Of a stretch of DNA of 64,000 nt, positions 42,340 through 51,695 are shown in pieces. The notes under the pieces were generated by a model. The model ran no database searches. It was not told the DNA's origin and saw nothing but the letters and a program-made list of their open reading frames with translations. This stretch comes from an uncultured Eubacterium sp. (GTDB lineage: Bacteria; Bacillota; Clostridia; Oscillospirales; Acutalibacteraceae): positions 20,892-84,891 of the forward strand of contig CAKTGF010000006.1 of assembly GCA_934561395.1 (NCBI GenBank), in the 5' to 3' direction. A program made the position numbers and the translations under genes. Every line of letters begins with the position of its first letter. Position 1 is the first letter of the stretch.

Positions 42340-43095
42340 TTATCCCATAAAATTTCTGCATTTATACCGTCTTAATCCCTTGCTGTGGGCGCCGTATTCA
42401 ATTGCGCCTGTGGGGCAATAGTTGATACAAGCCATGCAGTGGGTGCAGTTGCCAAGCCATTGGGGCTTGCCATCTGTAATTTTAATATTATTTAAAACGC
42501 AATTTTTTTGGCAAATGCCGCAGCCTGTGCAGTTGCTGCCTGCTGTAAATTTTTTATCCTTAACAAACAGAGGATAAAACAAATCGTTAACCACCGAGCT
42601 GCTGATTTTGCCGGTAACGCTTGCCCTGTTTTCAGGCAGGCGTTTTTTGTTTGCAATTTGCTGTGCAACGGATTTTAGCTTTATATCCGCTTTTTGCATT
42701 ATTTCATCCTCCTGCTCAGGGGTCGGGGAATCAAACATTGCAATATAATTTTCAGGCATTACAATCTCTGCACAGCCCATGTAATTCATATTGATTTTTT
42801 GGCAAAGCTCCTTTAAATATTTTTCAGCATTGCCGATTTCGCCGCCGCAGGTCATAACAAAATAAATATCCCTGCAGCCGCTTAAATTTGCCCTTAAAAG
42901 CCAATTTCTTAATATATGGGGTATTTGCCAGGCGTATGTGGGGGTGCAAATAACAAAGGGCGTTAACGAATTAAGCTCGCTGTAATCACAGTTTTTCAGC
43001 CTTTCAAACAAATTAACGCAGCCTTCGTTGATTTTGCTGCCAATGTATTCGGCGGCATATTTGCTGTTACCTGTTCCCGTAAAATATAAAATCAT
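42340..43095 (-). CDS. EFR1-type flavodoxin-ferredoxin protein
   Basis: A 251-residue protein. Residues 1-150 are a flavodoxin-like domain (ILYFTGTGNSKYAAEYI, FMN phosphate loop; CTPTYAWQIPHILRNWL). The C-terminal part has two 4Fe-4S motifs (CTGCGICQKNC near 190, CTHCMACINYCPTGAIEYG near 217). Such EFR1-family proteins carry electrons to unidentified partners. In this operon it may serve the radical SAM protein of the other arm or a reductive glycan modification, but no partner is adjacent. It lies 18 bp before the PHP gene. Confidence 0.88.
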   Translation of the reverse strand: MILYFTGTGNSKYAAEYIGSKINEGCVNLFERLKNCDYSELNSLTPFVICTPTYAWQIPHILRNWLLRANLSGCRDIYFVMTCGGEIGNAEKYLKELCQKINMNYMGCAEIVMPENYIAMFDSPTPEQEDEIMQKADIKLKSVAQQIANKKRLPENRASVTGKISSSVVNDLFYPLFVKDKKFTAGSNCTGCGICQKNCVLNNIKITDGKPQWLGNCTHCMACINYCPTGAIEYGAHSKGLRRYKCRNFMG

Positions 43096-43116
43096 ATTAT
43101 CACTCCGAATAAAAGC

Positions 43117-43992
43117 CTATCTGTTATTTAATATTTTTTCAACGATTTCAGGGTCGGCGTTAAAATCAAACTTTCTCGCAAACATACAGCTTGACCTTGT
43201 TATCTCCTCATAATCCCCTGTTCTCCAAACATAGGGGTTGCCACGCCGCCAATCAATAAGGCGCATACAAGCCTCATGGTTGTTGTTGCAGTTTGGCATA
43301 TAAAGCCTGTTTTTAAAATCGCTGCTTTCAACAATGGTTTGCAAAAAGATTTCGTCGCAGCAATAGCTGTGGGCAAAAAGTCTTTCATATTCAGCCGATT
43401 TTTTCACAACATATTTTGCCAAATCCCCTGTAATACTGAACCACTGGCAACCCTTTTGCACCTTTATATCGGTATTTTTAAGCCTGTTAACCCCAAGCAG
43501 CTTTTGAACAATTAAAAACGCCTGTGCAATAATTTTGTTAAAAAGGTTGCGCCTGCCCCTTAAAATGTGGTAATAGCGAACACGGTTAACAGCGCCCTGC
43601 TCAACGGTGTTTGAGGAATAGTGAACAAACTCACTGCCGCTGTTTTCGCTGAAAAAACGGTGTATGCGGTCGTTTGATTTAATGGGCAAATCCACACCTG
43701 AAAGCAGGTGGTAATATTCGTATGGGCTTTGAGGATTTTCATTCTCAATTGCGGTTTTTAAAAGCAGCGTTTCGCACCTTACAATGCTGTAATCGCCCCA
43801 AGCAATGCTTAAGCGCTCTTTTGTGAACACCAGCCTTGAATATTTTGTAATGCCCTTAAAATAATCAAAATCAAAATTATTTACCTTAGCGTCAATGTGC
43901 ACGAAAATATCGTTTCGTGGGTCGTCAAGGGCTGAAATCAGTTTTTCCAAAAGCTCAAATTGATTGTGAGCTATAATCATAAAAGCGTGCAT
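43117..43992 (-). CDS. GT14 family (core-2/I-branching-like) glycosyltransferase
   Basis: A 291-residue enzyme starting MHAFMIIAHNQFELLEKLI. DIFVHIDAKV near residue 30, LLSGVDLPIKS near 95, GCQWFSITGDLAKYVV near 185 and CCDEIFLQTIVESS near 213 are the beta-1,6-N-acetylglucosaminyltransferase (core-2/I-branching) family pattern. Bacterial members add GlcNAc or xylose branches to surface glycans, using a metal-independent GT-A-like fold. It follows a DUF1919 pseudogene remnant in the leftward operon. Confidence 0.88.
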   Translation of the reverse strand: MHAFMIIAHNQFELLEKLISALDDPRNDIFVHIDAKVNNFDFDYFKGITKYSRLVFTKERLSIAWGDYSIVRCETLLLKTAIENENPQSPYEYYHLLSGVDLPIKSNDRIHRFFSENSGSEFVHYSSNTVEQGAVNRVRYYHILRGRRNLFNKIIAQAFLIVQKLLGVNRLKNTDIKVQKGCQWFSITGDLAKYVVKKSAEYERLFAHSYCCDEIFLQTIVESSDFKNRLYMPNCNNNHEACMRLIDWRRGNPYVWRTGDYEEITRSSCMFARKFDFNADPEIVEKILNNR

Positions 43993-44021
43993 AAAAGCTC
44001 TCCGTCCTCTATTGGCTGTAA

Positions 44022-44206
44022 TTATTTTTTGTTGATGAATGAAACAAAATCAAAGTGCCTTTCAAAGCTGTCATAATGAATAAAATTAATTCTTATATCC
44101 CTTATATCGCTGCCGTTGCCCTTAATTATCCCAACGGGGGGGCGTTAACGAAGGGCTTTGGGTCAACACATTCAATCACATCCTGCGCCAGGTAGTAATC
44201 AAGATT
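44022..44206 (-). pseudogene. remnant of a DUF1919 exopolysaccharide gene
   Basis: Minus-strand reading starts at 44206, directly after the flippase stop, with LDYYLAQDVIECVD; it then shifts frame at a run of seven G (44136-44142) to give PVGIIKGNGSDIRDIRINF, then IHYDSFERHFDFVSFINKK and stop (44022-44024). This matches the intact DUF1919 protein of 52820-53503 (LDYYLSKDI, PVGVIFGDSEHEDIRVNF, VHYDTFE ... YFDFVSFINKK) but lacks its first 75 residues, the frame, and about 80 residues between HYDSFE and the C-terminus. Confidence 0.85.
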
Positions 44207-45739
44207 TTAGGAACGGCGCTTTAAAAATTTTTGCAGCACCTTTTTAAATGCGGAAATAAGATATTTAAATTCCGCCGTTCTGCCGAAAACTAAAACAATC
44301 ATCAAATTTGATAATATTATGCAGGCAACGCACCTGAAAATCAGGTTAATATAAAGGTTTTCAAAAGCAACCTTTTCAAACAGCAAATATAAGCCTGCGC
44401 CGCATGCAAACATGCACAGGGTTCTGAAAATCAGCCGCTTAAATATTGCAAAAACCGATTCGTTAATAATGTATTTACCCACAATAATTTCGCTCCAAAT
44501 TAAGGGAACAAAGCTGCTTGCAAGAGTGCCTATATAAATGCCGGCAATGCCGATTTTTTTTGCCAAAACAATTGAAACCACCAAGTTGATTATTGACTCC
44601 AAAATCGGCGAAAATCTGTCCTGCTCAAACATACCCGCTGCGGATTTAAAGGAGTTTGAGGGGGTGCGAACAATAGCAATGTAGTAATTAATGCAAAGCA
44701 AAAATACAACCGCAACGGACATTACATACTTTTCGCCAATCCATATTTTAATAAAGGGTGTAAGCATAAAAAACAGGCAAAGGCTTGTAAAGCTTGCAAC
44801 CCAAAAGCACAAAAAGCTGACCTTTTTATAAAGGTTGCGTGCCTTTGTTTTGTCGCTTAAAACCAAAAGGTTGCCCACGCTTGGGATAATTATTCTGAAA
44901 AAGCTTGATGACAGATTTTTAATTGCGTTAATTATCATATTGTAGTTTGATACAAAACCAACCGCATTAACATTAATTATTGATGATGTGATAATGCTGT
45001 CGGTTTGGAAAACCACAACGGAGCCCACGGAATGGTATATAAGCGCCTTGATTTTTGTGAAAATGCCCTGCTTTTCCTCCTTTGATAGCCGTTCGTTGTT
45101 GCGCTTTCTTAAGAAAGGATAAAGCTTGCCTGTGTAGTAATTAAGATAAATATTCCTTGCAAATCCAATGCCGGCAGACACAAGCATATAAAAAATATAA
45201 TTTTTAAACACAAGCAAAACAAGCATTTGAAAAATGACAATAATAATGTTTGTTGCGGTGTTTATATTTGTGATAATGTAATTTTTTTGGTCGGCATTAA
45301 TAATTGTAGATTTATATGCAATTAAGTATGACGAAACCGTGTTAAAAATATAAATGCAATAAATAAAGGTTAAATGCTCAACGCCCTCGCTGCCCTTGGC
45401 GATTTTCGGCAAAAAGGGAATTAAAACCACGCCGATAACACCGACCACGGCAGCCACAATTCTGTATGCCCTGCGATAAAAATTAATAAGCGCCTGTATT
45501 TTCGGCCGGTCGTTTTCTGCCAAGGGGCGGTAAAGATTGTAGCCTATGGCAGTGCCAATACCCAGCTCGGCAAGGGACAGCATGCCCAAAATATTTGTGA
45601 ACAAATTGCTTATGCCCACATAAACCTCGCCCAGGGTTTTTATTAAAATTGTACGCAGCACAAAATTAAGCACAAGTGTTACCAGGGTGCTGACATTATA
45701 CCATATAAAGTTTTTTATTGACGCTTGCGTTCTGTTCAT
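44207..45739 (-). CDS. repeat-unit flippase (Wzx, MOP family), second copy
   Basis: A 510-residue protein with about fourteen TM helices, starting RTQASIKNFIWYNVSTLVTLVLNFVL and followed by the ETYVGISNLFTNILGMLS-like segment (here EVYVGISNLFTNIL) typical of Gram-positive Wzx proteins. Basic loop NNERLSKEEKQGIFTKIKAL lies near residue 215. It is not a close copy of the flippase at 39011-40534, so the leftward arm has its own exporter. It overlaps the next upstream GT2 gene by 4 bp; its stop marks the edge of the DUF1919 remnant. Confidence 0.9.
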   Translation of the reverse strand: MNRTQASIKNFIWYNVSTLVTLVLNFVLRTILIKTLGEVYVGISNLFTNILGMLSLAELGIGTAIGYNLYRPLAENDRPKIQALINFYRRAYRIVAAVVGVIGVVLIPFLPKIAKGSEGVEHLTFIYCIYIFNTVSSYLIAYKSTIINADQKNYIITNINTATNIIIVIFQMLVLLVFKNYIFYMLVSAGIGFARNIYLNYYTGKLYPFLRKRNNERLSKEEKQGIFTKIKALIYHSVGSVVVFQTDSIITSSIINVNAVGFVSNYNMIINAIKNLSSSFFRIIIPSVGNLLVLSDKTKARNLYKKVSFLCFWVASFTSLCLFFMLTPFIKIWIGEKYVMSVAVVFLLCINYYIAIVRTPSNSFKSAAGMFEQDRFSPILESIINLVVSIVLAKKIGIAGIYIGTLASSFVPLIWSEIIVGKYIINESVFAIFKRLIFRTLCMFACGAGLYLLFEKVAFENLYINLIFRCVACIILSNLMIVLVFGRTAEFKYLISAFKKVLQKFLKRRS

Positions 45740-46695
45740 TTTGTCCTCACGGTATTAAAGCTAAAGTAAAGCATAAAAAATATTTTAAAAAGCTTTGGGC
45801 TGATTTTTAACAGCAATATGCCCATTCTGTTTGCCCTTGATATATTCAGAGCCGTAAAATCATTGGAATATTTTTTTATTTCATCCGTTATTTCGCCGAA
45901 ATGACTGTTTATTAAGGCCTTGTTTTTTGTTTTTAAAATCTCTCTGGCTATGCAAAAAAGTTCCCCCGAATATTTGCAAAGCAGCGCAGAATACTGCTTG
46001 TCTGTAAGCAGACCGCTTTCCAAAATGGATTTTGTGTTTTTCCACCTGTTAAGCATTTCCTTTTTAAGGGTGTGCACCGCCGAGTTTTCCCTAAGCTCAT
46101 AGTAATATAAGCGCTCCTCCAGCACAACCACCCTATGAGCATTTTTAAAGGCATAAAAATTAAATATGTAATCCTCCCCTATTTTTATGGAGGAGTCAAA
46201 ACGCAGCCCCTGAATTACCTGCCTTGAATAAAGCTTTGCAGGTGTTGAGGGCTCGCACAGGCTGTCGCTTAAATAAAGGGATAAAACATCGTTTTCATAA
46301 ACCTTTGCCTGCTCGTTTTGGGCGCTTTTATCAGAGCTTACCCTGCATATTGAAATATCGCAGTTGTTTAAGGTTGCCCCGTTTGCCAGCTTTTCAAGCA
46401 TATTGAGGCTGATATAATCGTCTGCGTCCACAAAGGCAATGTATTCGCCGCAGGCAATGTCAAGCCCGGCATTTCTTGCGGAGGATACACCCCCGTTTTT
46501 CTTGTGGATAACCTTAATGCGGCTGTCGCTTTTTCCCCAGGTATCGCAAAGCCCGGGGCAACCGTCATGGGAGCCGTCGTCAACAAGTATTATTTCAAGA
46601 TTTCGGTAGCTTTGGTTTGCTATGCTTTCAACGCATCTGTTTAAATAGCCTTCAACATTATATACAGGCACTATTACTGTAATTAACGGCTTCAT
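45736..46695 (-). CDS. GT2 family glycosyltransferase (tandem paralogue 1)
   Basis: A 319-residue GT-A enzyme using ATG 46695 (MKPLITVIVPVYNVEGYL), with GAGGAAAT upstream; the longer in-frame ATG at 46749 lies in the previous gene. Seen: LEIILVDDGSHDGCPGLCD near residue 35, GGVSSARNAGLDIACGEYIAFVDADDY near 70 (DxD = DAD). The C-terminal half differs from its paralogues. It is one of four GT2 genes of the same subfamily within 4.8 kb. Confidence 0.9.
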   Translation of the reverse strand: MKPLITVIVPVYNVEGYLNRCVESIANQSYRNLEIILVDDGSHDGCPGLCDTWGKSDSRIKVIHKKNGGVSSARNAGLDIACGEYIAFVDADDYISLNMLEKLANGATLNNCDISICRVSSDKSAQNEQAKVYENDVLSLYLSDSLCEPSTPAKLYSRQVIQGLRFDSSIKIGEDYIFNFYAFKNAHRVVVLEERLYYYELRENSAVHTLKKEMLNRWKNTKSILESGLLTDKQYSALLCKYSGELFCIAREILKTKNKALINSHFGEITDEIKKYSNDFTALNISRANRMGILLLKISPKLFKIFFMLYFSFNTVRTK

Positions 46696-46697
46696 AT

Positions 46698-47660
46698 TTA
46701 TTTCCTCAAATGCTTTATTGCAAATTTGTATCCACCGGGGGACAGCCACAAAAGCAGGGTTCTCAGCTTGGTTAAGCCCGAGTAAATGGGCAGGGTAAAA
46801 ATTTGCTTTTTGTTTGACACAATTCTCCTTCTCATAAGAGAAAAGCGGTCCATATATCTGTTTGCCAAAATCATTTGGCGAATTGTTCTGAATGATTTGA
46901 GCACATCGCCCTTTATGCAGTGGGGCATGGTTTCGTTATCTGCAAGAGTAAAAATAATATCCATTACCCTGTGCTCGTCAAAATTATTTTCATTAATGGT
47001 TTTGCTTGTAACCGAGGAGGAGTTAAAGTTATAGTGGTACCTGTTAACATCGTGATAAACCATTTTGTTAATATTTTGGGCAACCGTAAAATTAAACAGG
47101 GTATCCTCGGCAAATTTAAACCGCAAATCAAAGCGGATATTTCCTATACATTCCGCCTTAAACAGCTTGTTGCAGGGGCTCACGGGCAAAATACCCACAC
47201 CCTCGCCGACATCAGCCATAATTTCCTTTTTGTTAACAACCCTTAAGCTGCTGTCGCCGGTGCCCCAATTTTCGGTTTTGCCGTCGCCGAATTCTCTTAC
47301 AATGCCGCAACGGGCAGCGTCGGCTTTATTTTCAATTATTTCGTCAAGCATAATTTGGTACATATCCGGGTCCAAATAATCGTCGGCGTCAACAAAGGCG
47401 ATAAAATCCCCTGCGGCAAGGTCAAGGCCTGCGTTTCGTGCAGAGGCGGCGCCGCCGTTTTGCTTGTGTATAACCTTAATGCGGCTGTCATTTTCAGCAA
47501 GGCTGTCGCACATTTCGGCGGAGCCGTCGGTTGAGCCGTCGTCAACAAGTATTATTTCAAGCCGCTTGTAGGTCTGTGCAGCAATGCTTTCGACGCATTT
47601 GTTAAAGTATTTTCCCGGGTTGTAAACGGGAACAATAACGCTTATCAAAGGATTTTCCAT
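46698..47660 (-). CDS. GT2 family glycosyltransferase (tandem paralogue 2)
   Basis: A 320-residue GT-A enzyme: LISVIVPVYNPGKYFNKCV, ILVDDGSTDGSAEMCDSL near residue 37, GGAASARNAGLDLAAGDFIAFVDADDYLD near 72. The N-terminal catalytic 110 residues are nearly the same as in its neighbours, while the acceptor-side C-terminus diverges, as expected for different linkages. It follows licD by 1 bp. Confidence 0.9.
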   Translation of the reverse strand: MENPLISVIVPVYNPGKYFNKCVESIAAQTYKRLEIILVDDGSTDGSAEMCDSLAENDSRIKVIHKQNGGAASARNAGLDLAAGDFIAFVDADDYLDPDMYQIMLDEIIENKADAARCGIVREFGDGKTENWGTGDSSLRVVNKKEIMADVGEGVGILPVSPCNKLFKAECIGNIRFDLRFKFAEDTLFNFTVAQNINKMVYHDVNRYHYNFNSSSVTSKTINENNFDEHRVMDIIFTLADNETMPHCIKGDVLKSFRTIRQMILANRYMDRFSLMRRRIVSNKKQIFTLPIYSGLTKLRTLLLWLSPGGYKFAIKHLRK

Positions 47661-47661
47661 T

Positions 47662-48486
47662 TTACACCTCGTCGTTTTTATACACCTTAAACCAGTGTCC
47701 CGAGGTGCGCTTGTCCTCAGGGGGCGGAGTCATATAATCACCGTATTGCTGTGTTAAAATTTCGTCATATCCCACATACACAGGTGCCTTAATGCCGTCA
47801 AAATCCATATAAACAACACTGCTGAAGGCCTTTGCCGGGACAAAGGGTATTTTTTGCACATGCTGGAACAAATAGCCGTAATAATTGCCCTTTTCACAGC
47901 CTGCAAGGCGCATATCCGCATGGGTAATTATTGCTTTTCTGAAGGGCAGGGTCGCCGTTCTGAGCGCCAGCTTTGCAAAATACCTGGGGCTGAACTGCCT
48001 GTGGTGTGAAAGCTTGTGCCCCAAAAGGTATGAAAACATAATCCAGCGGTCTGATTTTTTTGTAATATCCTCAAATATTTTTTCACGCTCCTCCGCCGGG
48101 GCGTTAATGTTAAAGCAATCAATGGGGAAAATATCAAGGAACAGGCCCATACCCTTTTCCGCACGCCATTCCTCACAAATGGAAGTGGTTTTGTCAACCA
48201 TTTTGGCAAAGGGGTAATAGTAGCCCTTGGTGTATCTGTAGCTTTTTATTTCGTACCGCTCATCCTCATACTTAAGGCTCATAAGCTTTTCATAATCCGG
48301 GCGCTTTAGGTAAACATCAATATCGTCATCCCATGGTATCATGCCGTGATGCCTTACCGCACCCAGCATTGAGCCCCCTGCAAGGGAATATTCTATGTTA
48401 TTTTCACTGCAAATTTTATCAAATTTTTTTAAAAGCTCCAATTCGGTCTGCTGAATTTCATTTAATGATAATTCCCTTTTACTCAT
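47662..48486 (-). CDS. LicD family phosphotransferase (second of two)
   Basis: A 274-residue LicD protein with the core YSLAGGSMLGAVRHHGMIPWDDDIDVY (residues 32-58) and metal-binding DDDID. Like the rightward-arm LicD it begins with SLNEIQQTELELL, but the C-terminal halves differ. It should transfer a phospho-alcohol from a CDP donor to the leftward-arm glycan. It overlaps the GT2 gene upstream by 4 bp and sits in the middle of the GT2 array. Confidence 0.9.
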   Translation of the reverse strand: MSKRELSLNEIQQTELELLKKFDKICSENNIEYSLAGGSMLGAVRHHGMIPWDDDIDVYLKRPDYEKLMSLKYEDERYEIKSYRYTKGYYYPFAKMVDKTTSICEEWRAEKGMGLFLDIFPIDCFNINAPAEEREKIFEDITKKSDRWIMFSYLLGHKLSHHRQFSPRYFAKLALRTATLPFRKAIITHADMRLAGCEKGNYYGYLFQHVQKIPFVPAKAFSSVVYMDFDGIKAPVYVGYDEILTQQYGDYMTPPPEDKRTSGHWFKVYKNDEV

Positions 48487-49439
48487 TTGCCCTTCCTTTC
48501 GATTAAAAAACCGTAAAGCCTTGGGGAAAGGCTTAATAAGGCAGTTCTTAATTTGTATTTTTTTGAATACAGCGGAGATTTGTAAATTGTTTTTTTATAT
48601 TGCAAAATTGATTTAATCAGTCGGTTTTTTTCTTCTTCAAATTTGCCGCTGCGAATACAGCCGCTTAATACTATGTAAGCTGAAAAAATATAGCCGAACA
48701 CAGCGTCATCAATTATTTCGCTGTGCTCCCTTGCGTAATCAAGAATAATGCTTTTTGCCCTGATAATATCAAAGGCACCCTTGCCGAAGCTGTTGTTGGT
48801 TATTGAGCCCTCTCTTATAACATAGTGGTACTTGGGGGCGTCGCAAAACACCAGCCTTGTGCATTCGCTATACACCCTGAAATTGTGCAAAATATCCTCA
48901 GAGCAGCCGTCCTCTTTATTATAGAGGTGGGCTTTTAAGGTCTGCGTTTTGTAAAGCTTGCACCAGGGGGTTCCGCCGTAGCCGCTTGTTGCAAGGTCGC
49001 TTATTGCCTGAGAGGAATTAAGCACCCTTACCGAGTAATCCGTAAACTCGGTGGTTTCGGCACCGTTTGTATTTGTATAATAGCCGCACCTTGCCACATC
49101 GGCATTGTTTTCTGTAAGCAAATTATACAAAAATTCAAATATGTCATTATCAAGGTAATCATCACTGTCGGCAAAAGAAATATACTCTCCCCCTGCAAGG
49201 GCAATGCCTTTGTTTCTTGCTGAGGCAGCACCGCCGTTTTCCTTGTGGATAACCTTAATGCGACTGTCTTTTTTCGCCCAAGTGTCGCACATTTCGCCTG
49301 AGCCGTCGGTTGAGCCGTCATCAACAAGTATTATTTCGAGGGCTTGATAGGTTTGGCTGATTATGCTTTCGACACACCTGTCAAGGTATTGCCTTGTATT
49401 ATAAATTGGTACAATAACGCTGATTAACGCATTTTTCAT
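48483..49439 (-). CDS. GT2 family glycosyltransferase (tandem paralogue 3)
   Basis: A 318-residue GT-A enzyme: LISVIVPIYNTRQYLDRCVESI, ILVDDGSTDGSGEMCDTWAKKDS near residue 37, GGAASARNKGIALAGGEYISFADSDDYLD near 72 (the metal motif here is DSDD). It shares the start with paralogues 1, 2 and 4. It overlaps its neighbours on both sides by 1-4 bp, so the array is translated as a coupled series. Confidence 0.9.
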   Translation of the reverse strand: MKNALISVIVPIYNTRQYLDRCVESIISQTYQALEIILVDDGSTDGSGEMCDTWAKKDSRIKVIHKENGGAASARNKGIALAGGEYISFADSDDYLDNDIFEFLYNLLTENNADVARCGYYTNTNGAETTEFTDYSVRVLNSSQAISDLATSGYGGTPWCKLYKTQTLKAHLYNKEDGCSEDILHNFRVYSECTRLVFCDAPKYHYVIREGSITNNSFGKGAFDIIRAKSIILDYAREHSEIIDDAVFGYIFSAYIVLSGCIRSGKFEEEKNRLIKSILQYKKTIYKSPLYSKKYKLRTALLSLSPRLYGFLIERKGK

Positions 49440-50452
49440 TACAAAAAGTTCCTTAATAATTTAATGTATTTTTGAAGCATAAATCTACTTCTTTTTTTTA
49501 TGCTCAGGCACAAGAGCCTTGTGTGAGCAGGCAGCAGTGTGGGGTCAATATGCTCCATAGCTCCCACTATTTCATCATTATTCAGCAGGGAATCAATAAC
49601 CGCCGCCCGCTGCTCCTTTGTTTTAGGGTTGTTTATATTCGCCTCGTTACGGATAACAAAGTTAACCAAATATAAAAGATAGTACGGCAGCTGCGCCGAC
49701 AGGTCAACCTTAAGTTCTCTGCTTTTGTTAACCAAGGTGTAATAGGGCAGAAAAATAACATCCTGCAAAACAGGGTCATAAGCATTTGTCATTGAATCGG
49801 GGTTAAGCCTGTAATGGTAAAGGGGCCTGTCAATAAACGAAAGGCTTTCACATTCCATAAGGCAGGGATATGTAAAGGCAATATCCTCGCCAATACGGAT
49901 TCTGTTATCCGTTTGGGTTAAATGCTTTTTCAGCAGCTCACGCCTGAACACCTTTGTCCAGCAGCAGGGGAAAATGCCAAAGCGGTAATACCTGTTGTCA
50001 AAAAGCATTGTGGGGAAAATCTCATTTTGAATTTCACTGCGGCTGTAAAAGGGCTTGTTAAGCTTATATTCGCTTTTTTCAGCCTTGCCGGGGTAATCAA
50101 AATAAAACTGGGTAATCACGCAATCGGCATGATTTTTGGCAATTTCATTGGCAATGAGGGAATACATATCCTTTTCAATCCAATCGTCGCCGTCAACAAA
50201 GCAGGCATATTCTGCCGTTGCCGCATTAAGACCTGCCTTTCGTGCGGAAACAAGGCCGCCGTTTTCCTTGTGGATAACCTTTATTCTGCTGTCCTGTTTA
50301 GCATATTTATCACAAATAGCAGGGCAATTATCAGGGGAGCCGTCATCCACAAGTATTATTTCAAGGTCACGGTAGGTTTGGTTGATAATACTTTTAATAC
50401 ATTCATCAAGGTATTTTTCAACCTTATAAATAGGAACAATAATGCTAATCAT
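49439..50452 (-). CDS. GT2 family glycosyltransferase (tandem paralogue 4)
   Basis: A 337-residue GT-A enzyme starting MISIIVPIYKVEKYLDECI at ATG 50452, which overlaps the stop of the upstream polymerase gene as ATGA. Seen: ILVDDGSPDNCPAICDKYAKQDS near residue 35 and GGLVSARKAGLNAATAEYACFVDGDDWIE near 70 (DGDD metal motif). Most divergent of the four paralogues. A longer in-frame start at 50470 would sit inside the polymerase gene and lacks a better site. Confidence 0.9.
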   Translation of the reverse strand: MISIIVPIYKVEKYLDECIKSIINQTYRDLEIILVDDGSPDNCPAICDKYAKQDSRIKVIHKENGGLVSARKAGLNAATAEYACFVDGDDWIEKDMYSLIANEIAKNHADCVITQFYFDYPGKAEKSEYKLNKPFYSRSEIQNEIFPTMLFDNRYYRFGIFPCCWTKVFRRELLKKHLTQTDNRIRIGEDIAFTYPCLMECESLSFIDRPLYHYRLNPDSMTNAYDPVLQDVIFLPYYTLVNKSRELKVDLSAQLPYYLLYLVNFVIRNEANINNPKTKEQRAAVIDSLLNNDEIVGAMEHIDPTLLPAHTRLLCLSIKKRSRFMLQKYIKLLRNFL

Positions 50453-51675
50453 AAATATTTCCACTCCCAATCAAAGTGCATCCAAATAAGGGATGAGCCG
50501 TTGCACGCATACCAAAAATGAACAAGCGTGTATAAAACATATGCCGCATTTACAAGGGGCTTGATTTTTATTCTTAACGACTCACTTGCAGGTGCGTAAT
50601 AATTTAAGTAGTTAATTCCCTTTTCCTCAATTTCGTTTGCCTGTATTTGCGAGCCGATGGCGTAAACCAGTGCGCCGATTACAGGCACAATCCAGCGTGC
50701 GGTTCTTAAAAACGCCATACCGCTTACGGTCATTCCGCCGATTAGGAAAAAGCAAATGGTTGATGAAAACTTGTAAAGCCGCCTTAAATGGGGGGCAAAT
50801 TCCGATTCCGTAAAATATGAGGAATAATACCACACCAGCAGCGAAAGCACCACAACCACAGAGATATTAACCAGCATGCCCGTTTCGGTTGAAACGCCCG
50901 ACTGCGAAAAATGCTCGGTTTTGCTGGCAACCGACTGAACAAAGCCGTTGTCTGTTATTGTTGAAAGCCAACGCATAAGCAGCGTGCCTGCGGTAAAACC
51001 GAAAAGCAAAACAAAGTTAATAAACTTGCCCGAGGTGTTAAGGGTTACAATGGTTACCGCAACCAACAAAACAATTATTATGCCGCCGGAATGGAAAAGG
51101 CAGGCGATAACATAACCCAAATAGCAAAAAATAATGCGTTTTCGCTCAACCATGTGGTAATAGGCGCAAACCATAATTATTGCAAACGCCAGGCCGTTGC
51201 GAACACCGCTGGCTATGTCGTAAAACCAATAGGTGGATATAAAAAACAGGGTTGCAAAAAACATATATGACTTGTTAATTGCAAATTTTACATAAGCCTT
51301 GTAAAAAATTAAAAATGTTGAGCCGTAGGCTATGAAAATTGTTGCCGCCGTAAGATAATGGGGGTTGCCCTTGCCCAATTGTGCCACAATGTAGTAATAA
51401 TAAGCACAGCAGCGGTAGGTTTTCCACTCGAATTGGTCTGTTTTAATGTAGTAATCAAATGAATCCCTGCCCCCGGCGTACATATCCCGTATTACCTTAA
51501 AGTAAATTGCCAAATCGTCGGAGGAGTCGGGAACAATGTTAAAGGCTATAACCGTCATTGCCACGGTTATGAGTATAAAGGGCAACCAAATATGCTTTTG
51601 GGGCGTAAGCCAATAAATCAGCGCATAAACGCACACAACCGCAACAAAGCATTGCACCGCAGTTAAGCCAAACAT
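50449..51675 (-). CDS. EpsG-like polysaccharide polymerase
   Basis: A 408-residue polytopic membrane protein (about ten helices) with features of the EpsG family: two N-terminal helices, the DSSDDLAIYFKVIRDMYAGG segment near residue 50 resembling the family D-x-x-RYY region, and SGVRNGLAFAIIMVCAYYH near 160 (family G-x-RN/RQ motif). EpsG-type proteins polymerise exopolysaccharide repeat units in Gram-positives. It is the leftward-arm counterpart of the Wzy-like protein at 37692-39014. Confidence 0.85.
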   Translation of the reverse strand: MFGLTAVQCFVAVVCVYALIYWLTPQKHIWLPFILITVAMTVIAFNIVPDSSDDLAIYFKVIRDMYAGGRDSFDYYIKTDQFEWKTYRCCAYYYYIVAQLGKGNPHYLTAATIFIAYGSTFLIFYKAYVKFAINKSYMFFATLFFISTYWFYDIASGVRNGLAFAIIMVCAYYHMVERKRIIFCYLGYVIACLFHSGGIIIVLLVAVTIVTLNTSGKFINFVLLFGFTAGTLLMRWLSTITDNGFVQSVASKTEHFSQSGVSTETGMLVNISVVVVLSLLVWYYSSYFTESEFAPHLRRLYKFSSTICFFLIGGMTVSGMAFLRTARWIVPVIGALVYAIGSQIQANEIEEKGINYLNYYAPASESLRIKIKPLVNAAYVLYTLVHFWYACNGSSLIWMHFDWEWKYL

Positions 51676-51695
51676 ATCAATTGCCCCCTTTCGTT

